This document shows, piece by piece, positions 7,732 through 11,853 of a stretch of DNA of 11,853 nucleotides. The DNA is taken from NCBI GenBank assembly GCA_903885415.1, contig CAISIP010000291.1, positions 1 to 11,853 of the forward strand, written 5' to 3'. A program made the position numbers and the translations under genes. Source of the DNA: an uncultured beta proteobacterium. GTDB lineage: Bacteria; Pseudomonadota; Gammaproteobacteria; Burkholderiales; Burkholderiaceae_C. Each line of letters starts with the position of its first letter. Position 1 is the stretch's first letter. The notes under the pieces are model-generated. The model worked only from the letters and a program-made list of their open reading frames with translations. It was not told where the DNA came from and did no database searches.

Positions 7732-8202
7732 TCAGCGGCTTAGTTCGAATTCAATGGTTCCGAACTCGTCAATCGCCGAAAGCTGTTTCACCCGCAGTTG
7801 GTCTCCGGCACCCAGGCTCGACAGCCACTGCGCGTAGACACCGCACAAGAAGGCCGGCACCCAGGATTGCGTATCGTCGCCAAAGGCGTCTGCGACCAGT
7901 TCGCCGTTTCCCGCTCCGTGGTGAACGATCAGCAGGTTCTTGCCCCGGTCGTCCAGATTGATCCAGCCCCAGTCCATGTTTTGCCAGCGCGCGCTGGTGG
8001 CCGACTCCAGTTCCCGCAGGCTGCTGCAGGCGGGCAGGGCGGCCTGGGTCGCATAGCGCACACCGACCTTTTCACCGAGTTCCTGGCAGCTGCTGTACTG
8101 GCCGCCCGCCGTCAGTTCTTGGGCCATCGACGCCAGCACCATGCGCCACTGCCTGGATGTTTCGCGCTGAATCTTGTAGTCGATATTTCTGTGGGGTGTC
8201 AT
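7732..8202 (-). CDS. bcsD: Cellulose synthase subunit BcsD
   Basis: The 156-residue protein matches the length of the Komagataeibacter BcsD. It shows the family pattern of an N-terminal helical half (YKIQRETSRQWRMVLASMAQEL) and a beta-rich half (WGWINLDDRGKNLLIVHHG, FGDDTQSWVPAFLCGVYAQWL). BcsD forms ring-like oligomers that help line up synthase complexes so that parallel chains form ordered or crystalline fibres. The lack of a signal peptide agrees with the cytoplasmic scaffold model. It is the first gene of the operon and faces the divergent intergenic region. The start at 8202 is chosen because AGGAG lies nine bases upstream and the family N-terminus fits. A longer frame back to 8334 has no such support and would use up the leader. 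A 63-bp gap separates it from bcsP. Confidence 0.9.
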   Translation of the reverse strand: MTPHRNIDYKIQRETSRQWRMVLASMAQELTAGGQYSSCQELGEKVGVRYATQAALPACSSLRELESATSARWQNMDWGWINLDDRGKNLLIVHHGAGNGELVADAFGDDTQSWVPAFLCGVYAQWLSSLGAGDQLRVKQLSAIDEFGTIEFELSR

Positions 8203-8211
8203 AGCCTCGAA

Positions 8212-8216
8212 CTCCT
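8212..8216 (-). promoter_or_regulatory. Ribosome binding site of bcsD
   Basis: On the minus strand this reads AGGAG, nine bases before the ATG at 8202. It decides for the 156-residue start over the longer in-frame extension. The same ACAGGAGTT core and spacing recur before bcsP. Confidence 0.8.
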
Positions 8217-8370
8217 GTCTCTTTGAATGAATAGCACCTTGCGCGTCCGTCGCGCGGCGTGCCGATGGGGGTGAAACGCCATGCGCTGTGGTGTTGGCGA
8301 GGCGCGAGAATCCCATAGGATTGCGGGTGCGCAAACCCCCTGTTCAAGGGGTCGAATAGCTACCCAAAAT

Positions 8371-8382
8371 TGGCACTATTTC
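8371..8382 (+). repeat. 12-bp imperfect direct repeat, copy 1
   Basis: TGGCACTATTTC recurs as TGGCGCTATTTC at 8430-8441, 59 bp downstream, with one mismatch. This is close to, but not exactly, a whole number of helical turns. It could be a pair of regulator sites or two copies of a -10-like element on the minus strand (AATAGT/AATAGC). Confidence 0.45.
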
Positions 8383-8402
8383 CTTGACGCTATGGGCGCC
8401 AA
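8375..8402 (-). promoter_or_regulatory. Candidate sigma70 promoter for the bcs operon
   Basis: Reading the minus strand, TTGGCG (8402-8397) and AATAGT (8380-8375) are separated by 16 bp, each matching four of six consensus bases. The start point would be near 8368, giving a leader of about 165 nt before bcsD. This is the best-spaced pair I could find by eye upstream of bcsD, but it is weak and may need an activator. The -10 lies within one copy of the 12-bp direct repeat. Confidence 0.25.
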
Positions 8403-8429
8403 GAAAAGCGTCCATCGGCTTGCATGCGA

Positions 8430-8441
8430 TGGCGCTATTTC
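8430..8441 (+). repeat. 12-bp imperfect direct repeat, copy 2
   Basis: TGGCGCTATTTC pairs with the copy at 8371-8382 (one mismatch). Its right end overlaps the left arm of the dyad at 8438-8470. Confidence 0.45.
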
Positions 8442-8470
8442 AAAGCAAATGACGCGTCAAAAGCTTGAAA
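8438..8470. promoter_or_regulatory. Dyad-symmetric candidate operator
   Basis: TGACGCGTCA (8450-8459) is a perfect 10-bp palindrome. It is flanked almost symmetrically by TTTCAA (8438-8443) on the left and TTGAAA (8465-8470) on the right, with gaps of 6 and 5 bp. The whole block lies in the AT-richer part of the divergent region, about 250 bp from bcsD and 165 bp from dusA. The symmetry suits a dimeric regulator, but I cannot name one. Confidence 0.4.
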
Positions 8471-8616
8471 AGTTGTGCCGGCGGCGGGGAATGTATCGGT
8501 GCGGCATTGACTTCGATGCGGCAATCGCTTGCGACCGCGCGAGGTGCACCCGGGTCGACGATGGACGCCAGAAAAATCGGGTTGGCAAAGAGTGACTAAT
8601 GTCCGCCAGGTCGGGC

Positions 8617-8625
8617 TGGGATAAT
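8617..8625 (+). promoter_or_regulatory. Extended -10 promoter candidate for dusA
   Basis: TGGGATAAT contains the extended -10 TGn followed by GATAAT (five of six consensus bases). No good -35 is seen at 17-18 bp spacing, which extended -10 promoters tolerate. The hexamer ends 7 bp before the dusA ATG, so transcription would begin at or next to the start codon. Confidence 0.5.
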
Positions 8626-8632
8626 CGGATCG

Positions 8633-9646
8633 ATGCCACAACTGCCACCCCTTGCCCCGTCCGCCTGGAGGACATCGGTCGCGCCGATGATGGATTGGAC
8701 CGACCGGCATTGCCGCTATCTGCACCGACTGATCAGCGTCAAGACCCGGCTCTATACCGAGATGGTGAGCACCGGGGCCCTGCTGCATGGCGACGTAGGG
8801 CGCCACCTGGCTTTGAACGAGGAGGAGCATCCGGTAGCGTTGCAACTCGGCGGCAGCGAGCCGGCGGAGCTGGCGCACTGTGCACGCCTTGGCCGGCAGT
8901 GGGGCTATGACGAGATCAACCTGAATTGCGGCTGCCCGAGCGAGCGGGTCCAGCGCGGCGCCTTTGGCGCATGCCTGATGGCCGAGCCGGCTCTGGTGGC
9001 CGACTGCGTCAAGGCGATGGTCGACGCGGTCGACATACCGGTGACGGTCAAGCACCGCATTGGCATCGATCGGGTGCATAGCTACGACTTTGTGCGCGAC
9101 TTTGTGGGACAGGTCAGCCAGGCGGGCTGCGGCGTATTCATCGTCCATGCCCGCAACGCATGGCTCCAGGGGATATCGCCCAAAGAGAACCGCACGCTGC
9201 CGCCGCTGCACCATGGGTTCGTGCACCAGCTCAAGGCCGACTTTCCGCACCTGACCATCGTCGCCAACGGCGGCATCACCAACGCCAGCGAGATGCAGCA
9301 GCAGCTCGATGCGGTCGACGGCGTGATGATCGGCCGCGCGGCCTACGGCAACCCCTGGCTGCTCGCCGATTGGGATCAGCGCTTTTACGGATTGCCGGCG
9401 TCGGACCGCAGCCGCGACGACGTGGAGACGCGCATGGTCGACTACATGCAACAGGAGATACGCCGCAGCCCAATCGGGTGGAGCACGATCGCGCGCCATA
9501 TGCTGGGGCTGCGCAACGGCATGGCAGGTGCGCGCCACTGGCGTCAGGTTTGGAGCAACCACCGCTTCAAGGCGCTGGACCCGCGCGAGGTGATGGCGCT
9601 GGCGCACCAGACTGCGCCGGCGCAGCGGGAATCGATGGCGGCCTAG
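8633..9646 (+). CDS. dusA: tRNA-dihydrouridine(20/20a) synthase DusA
   Basis: The 337-residue FMN-dependent enzyme reduces uridines 20/20a in the D-loop of tRNA with NADPH. The family start block VAPMMDWTDRHCRYLHRL lies at 16-33. YTEMVSTGALLHG (41-53) and HPVALQLGGSEP follow. The proton-donor cysteine is Cys101 in NCGCPSERVQ, with FGACLM after it. KHRIGID, HARNAWLQG, SPKENR and NGGITN follow as in DusA, so DusB and DusC are less likely. The length is normal. ATG 8633 is the only usable start before the conserved block: an in-frame stop (TAA at 8597-8599) closes the frame upstream, and the next ATG (8687) would cut into VAPMM. There is no Shine-Dalgarno sequence. A housekeeping gene; its position beside bcs is probably incidental. 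Confidence 0.95.
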   Translation: MPQLPPLAPSAWRTSVAPMMDWTDRHCRYLHRLISVKTRLYTEMVSTGALLHGDVGRHLALNEEEHPVALQLGGSEPAELAHCARLGRQWGYDEINLNCGCPSERVQRGAFGACLMAEPALVADCVKAMVDAVDIPVTVKHRIGIDRVHSYDFVRDFVGQVSQAGCGVFIVHARNAWLQGISPKENRTLPPLHHGFVHQLKADFPHLTIVANGGITNASEMQQQLDAVDGVMIGRAAYGNPWLLADWDQRFYGLPASDRSRDDVETRMVDYMQQEIRRSPIGWSTIARHMLGLRNGMAGARHWRQVWSNHRFKALDPREVMALAHQTAPAQRESMAA

Positions 9647-9647
9647 A

Positions 9648-9720
9648 CGCCCCGACGCGGCGCGCGAATAGGTCGACTTTTTCCCATTTGCGCGCCCGAC
9701 GCGCGTGCGTCTGCGGGGCG
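9648..9720. other. Nested inverted repeat after dusA
   Basis: CGCCCCG (9648-9654) can pair with CGGGGCG (9714-9720). Inside them, GCGCGC (9660-9665) can pair with GCGCGC (9690-9695). It starts 2 bp after the dusA stop codon. No run of T follows the outer stem, so it is not a standard intrinsic terminator. In such GC-rich DNA some pairing is expected by chance. Confidence 0.35.
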
Positions 9721-9753
9721 CGGCGACGATACTCAAATGCGTTTCAAACTTGA

Positions 9754-10998
9754 ATGCTACTCGCGCTGCGCCGCTGCAATATGCCCATGGAAACCTTTGA
9801 TTCTCGGACAGCGATGGTGCCACCGAAAATGCCGCCGCGCACGGCGGCGCAACCCGGCTTGACGACCACCGTGGACCCGCGCCAGGGTCTGCGCAGGCTT
9901 ACCGCGTCGTTGCTGGCGCAATTGCACAACCGGCTCGATCTCGGCCGCGCAACGATCAGCTTACAGGGCCCGCAGCCGCGCGTGTTCCGACATGCGGTGG
10001 ACGGGGCGCTGTACGAACTCGAAGGCGCCGAGGCGTTGCGCTGGAATGCCTGGCTGTCGGCGCTGCCGCACGACGCGCCTTGCCTGCGCATCGCATCGGC
10101 CGATGGCGCCCGATGCTACGCGCTGGACGCGTTGAGCGGCGCACGTCGCGGGTCGCTGGACAAAGCGGCCAGCGACGCGCTGGGGCAACTCTGCGCGTCG
10201 CAATCTGCGGGCCCGCAGGCGCTGACCATCCCCTTTACCAGCTACGGCCAGCCGCTCGGCTGCCTGTGCCTGCAGCGCTGCGGACGCCCTTTTCATGCCG
10301 ACGACCTGTTCTGGGTCTATTCGGTGATCCGCCACAGCATACCGCTGCTCGAGCGCAGTGACCTGCTGGAGCAATTGCAGCGCGAAAGCGCCGCGCACGA
10401 GCGCGAGCGCATCGGACGCGACCTGCACGACAGCGCGATTCAGCCCTACCTCGGACTCAAGTACGGGCTCGAGGCACTGGCACGGCAGGCCGGAACCGAG
10501 CATCCGCTGAGCCCACAGATTGCCGAGTTGGTGCAAATGACGATCGACGAACTGGCCACGCTGCGCGACCTGATCGGTGGGCTGCGCAGCGGCAGCGGAT
10601 CGGCCGTAGGCGACGCGACACCGCTGGCCGCGCTCGAGCGACAGGCCAAGCGCTTCGAGGCCCTTTACGGTCTGAAGGTGAGCATCCGCGCACCCGACGC
10701 ACCGCGCCTGCGTGCGGCAGCAGCGCAGTCGCTGCTGCACATGGTCAACGAGGCACTCACCAATGTGCGCCGACACACCGGCGCGAGCATGGTCCGGCTA
10801 CAGCTCAGCGCGACCGAGGACGGCCTGCTGCTGTCGGTCGGCAACGACCGCAGCCAGGCCGACGGAGTGCCGCAGGACTTTGTTCCGCGCTCGCTGTCGC
10901 AGCGCGCAGCCGCCATGGGCGGCAGCCTGCGCCTGTGCCAGCGACGCGACTGGACCGAGGTGCTGATCAGCCTGCCGCTGCTCGGCACGCTGGGGTGA
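9754..10998 (+). CDS. Soluble NarL-type sensor histidine kinase (HisKA_3) with degenerate ATP lid
   Basis: The 414-residue protein has no transmembrane segment or signal peptide, so it should sense a cytosolic signal. The N-terminal half (about 40-200) ends in a GAF-like pattern (PFTSYGQPLGCLCLQRCGRPF then HADDLF) with cysteines 170, 172 and 176. The dimerisation/phosphoacceptor block ERERIGRDLHD (216-226) puts the phosphorylated residue at His225, and RDLIGGLRSG (271-280) is typical of HisKA_3. The ATPase N-box VNEALTNVRRH (331-341) is intact. After it, the usual DxGxG and GxGL motifs are missing; VGNDRSQADG and FVPRSLSQRAAAMGG stand in their place. It overlaps the next gene as GTGA. The start is uncertain: ATGs at 9754, 9781 and 9787 all lack a clear ribosome binding site. 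The ligand is unknown. Confidence 0.85.
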   Translation: MLLALRRCNMPMETFDSRTAMVPPKMPPRTAAQPGLTTTVDPRQGLRRLTASLLAQLHNRLDLGRATISLQGPQPRVFRHAVDGALYELEGAEALRWNAWLSALPHDAPCLRIASADGARCYALDALSGARRGSLDKAASDALGQLCASQSAGPQALTIPFTSYGQPLGCLCLQRCGRPFHADDLFWVYSVIRHSIPLLERSDLLEQLQRESAAHERERIGRDLHDSAIQPYLGLKYGLEALARQAGTEHPLSPQIAELVQMTIDELATLRDLIGGLRSGSGSAVGDATPLAALERQAKRFEALYGLKVSIRAPDAPRLRAAAAQSLLHMVNEALTNVRRHTGASMVRLQLSATEDGLLLSVGNDRSQADGVPQDFVPRSLSQRAAAMGGSLRLCQRRDWTEVLISLPLLGTLG

Positions 10999-11696
10999 GG
11001 CCAGCCGCGCTGTCCGAGCTGCCGGCCCGCGCCGCAGCGCCGAGCGAGCCGATCCGGGTTTTTCTGGCCGATGACCATGGCGTGACGCTGTGGGGCCTGC
11101 ACAAGCTAATTCAAAGCGCAGCGCCCCGACTCGCCCTGGCGGGCAGCGCCAGCAGCTGTTCCGAACTGCTGGCGCACAGGGCGCTGGGAGAGACCGACCT
11201 GGTGTTGCTGGACCTGGAACTCGCCGACGGCAGCGCCTTGGAATGCGTGGCACCGCTGGTGGAACGCCATGGACTGCGGGTGGTGCTGCTCACCGGCGAT
11301 TTGGACACTGCACAGCACCGCGAAGCGGTCCAGCGCGGCGCCCGCGGCGTGGTTCTGAAGTCGCAACCCACCGCGCTGATCCTGGAGGCGATTGACAGGG
11401 TGCACCGGGGCGAACTCTGGGTGGGCCGGGCCCTGATGACGGCGCTGGTCGAGCAGAAGCTGGGGCCCGCCGATGACGCGACGCGGCGCATCGGCACGCT
11501 CACGCCCAAGGAGGTACAGGTGATACAGGCGCTGGTGCACCAGCGCGGCGCCAAGAGCCTGGTACTCGCCGCTGAGCTCGGCATGAGCGAGAACACGCTG
11601 CGCAACCATCTCACCGTGATTTACGCAAAGCTCGGCGTTCAGCGCCGGCTCAACCTGTATCTGTACGCGCTTGAGCACCGTATTGGAAAAGGCTGA
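10995..11696 (+). CDS. NarL/LuxR-family response regulator
   Basis: The 233-residue protein has a receiver domain and a C-terminal LuxR-type helix-turn-helix, and probably acts as a DNA-binding transcription factor. The receiver is complete: Asp26-Asp27 (ADDH), phosphoacceptor Asp73 (VLLDLEL), Thr100 (VVLLTGD) and Lys122 (GVVLKSQ). The DNA-binding domain runs from TLTPKEVQVI (about 168) through AAELGMSENTLRNHLT to AKLGVQRRLNLYLYAL. GTG at 10995 is taken as the start since it overlaps the kinase stop as GTGA, which points to translational coupling and a cognate pair. The in-frame ATG at 10935 lies well inside the kinase gene and would add an unrelated tail. The targets are not visible from sequence; the nearby bcs promoter is one possibility. 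Confidence 0.9.
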   Translation: MRPAALSELPARAAAPSEPIRVFLADDHGVTLWGLHKLIQSAAPRLALAGSASSCSELLAHRALGETDLVLLDLELADGSALECVAPLVERHGLRVVLLTGDLDTAQHREAVQRGARGVVLKSQPTALILEAIDRVHRGELWVGRALMTALVEQKLGPADDATRRIGTLTPKEVQVIQALVHQRGAKSLVLAAELGMSENTLRNHLTVIYAKLGVQRRLNLYLYALEHRIGKG

Positions 11697-11723
11697 CACC
11701 CCGGGCGGCGCGACCTGCGAGCC

Positions 11724-11749
11724 GGCCAGCGCCTGTGTCGGGCCAGCGC
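11724..11749 (+). repeat. 9-bp direct repeat between the two regulator genes
   Basis: GGCCAGCGC occurs at 11724-11732 and again at 11741-11749, with a 17-bp period. It lies in the 93-bp gap before the second response regulator gene. It may be a regulator site or chance in GC-rich DNA. No terminator with a T run was found in the gap. Confidence 0.25.
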
Positions 11750-11779
11750 ATGGGCAGCACAACACTCGAAACATATGCA

Positions 11780-11784
11780 AGAGG
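11780..11784 (+). promoter_or_regulatory. Ribosome binding site of the second response regulator
   Basis: AGAGG lies five bases before ATG 11790. This favours 11790 over the in-frame ATG at 11775, which has no such site. Confidence 0.6.
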
Positions 11785-11789
11785 TTTTC

Positions 11790-11853
11790 ATGGGCGCTCA
11801 GGAGCAGATCGGCGTTCTGGTGGTCGATGACCACGCCGGCATCCGCGCCGGAC
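11790..11853 (+). CDS. Second response regulator, N-terminal fragment (runs off right edge)
   Basis: Only 21 codons are present: MGAQEQIGVLVVDDHAGIRA and one more residue. The hydrophobic strand followed by VVDDH is the start of a receiver domain, with the acidic pair at residues 13-14. The DDH form is common in NarL/LuxR-type regulators, but the output domain is outside the window. A 93-bp gap and its own ribosome binding site separate it from the first regulator gene on the same strand. It may share the same kinase or have a separate partner further right. Confidence 0.75.
   Translation, partial: MGAQEQIGVLVVDDHAGIRAG

Larger units (their letters stand above)
8203..8632. promoter_or_regulatory. 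Divergent intergenic region between bcsD and dusA
   Basis: About 430 bp separate the two divergently oriented genes. The part from about 8355 to 8475 is visibly richer in A and T than its surroundings. It contains a 10-bp palindrome in a larger dyad (8438-8470), a 12-bp imperfect direct repeat (8371-8382 and 8430-8441), a weak minus-strand promoter candidate (8375-8402) and short pairing segments at 8325-8352. The dusA promoter candidate is at the right end. No convincing small gene or RNA gene was seen. A plus-strand frame at 8281-8595 is open but has no ribosome binding site or recognisable protein. Confidence 0.75.

Noticed and set aside
8203..8334. A 44-residue N-terminal extension of BcsD
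   Set aside because: The ATG at 8202 has a well-spaced AGGAG and gives the family length of 156 residues; the extension has no support.
8371..8389. Sigma54-like promoter (TGGCAC ... TTGAC) on the plus strand
   Set aside because: The distance between the two elements is 2 bp too long and the -12 GC is missing.
8341..8470. A c-di-GMP riboswitch in the bcs leader
   Set aside because: The conserved GEMM core and helix layout could not be found; the short pairings present do not resemble it.
8281..8595. A 104-codon plus-strand frame in the divergent region
   Set aside because: It has no ribosome binding site, its composition is arbitrary, and it overlaps candidate regulatory elements; a real gene seems unlikely.
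8435..9823. A 462-codon open frame on the minus strand across dusA
   Set aside because: It is antisense to a clearly recognisable DusA, its translation shows no family motifs, and long antisense frames are common in GC-rich genes.
1..11853. tRNA or rRNA genes, CRISPR arrays, insertion sequences, phage or attachment sites
   Set aside because: I saw no repeat-spacer pattern, transposase or integrase motif, or recognisable structural RNA gene by eye on either strand.

Overview
The window is GC-rich DNA of proteobacterial type. The DusA sequence and the bcsD-P-Q-A-B-Z-C gene order point to a betaproteobacterium of the Burkholderiales (Comamonadaceae-like). This placement is inferred from remembered family patterns, not from a search.

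Positions 1-8202 hold a type I bacterial cellulose synthesis operon on the minus strand. In transcription order it reads bcsD, bcsP, bcsQ, bcsA, bcsB, bcsZ, bcsC, and bcsC runs off the left edge. BcsA is the c-di-GMP-activated inner-membrane synthase and BcsB its periplasmic partner. BcsZ is a periplasmic cellulase and BcsC the TPR/outer-membrane export protein. BcsQ, BcsD and BcsP are expected to act in the cytoplasm, placing and aligning synthase complexes so that the product is organised. From bcsQ onward the genes overlap. bcsQ/bcsA share TTGA (bcsA starts at TTG), bcsA/bcsB and bcsB/bcsZ share ATGA, and bcsZ/bcsC overlap by up to 37 nt. No bcsE, bcsF or bcsG lies within the window.

Positions 8203-8632 are a divergent intergenic region, AT-richer in its middle. 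It holds a 10-bp palindrome inside a larger dyad, a 12-bp direct repeat, a weak bcs promoter candidate and, at its right end, an extended -10 element only 7 bp from the dusA start codon.

Positions 8633-11853 read on the plus strand. They encode DusA (a tRNA dihydrouridine synthase), then a soluble HisKA_3-type histidine kinase with an unusual ATP-binding region. A NarL/LuxR-type response regulator is coupled to the kinase by a GTGA overlap. After a 93-bp gap, the first 21 codons of a second response regulator reach the window edge. The signalling genes lie near the cellulose operon but nothing in the sequence proves that they control it.

No wholly new system was found. The points most worth a second look are the BcsP architecture, the TTG start of bcsA, the dyad upstream of bcsD, the probable leaderless dusA mRNA and the atypical kinase.
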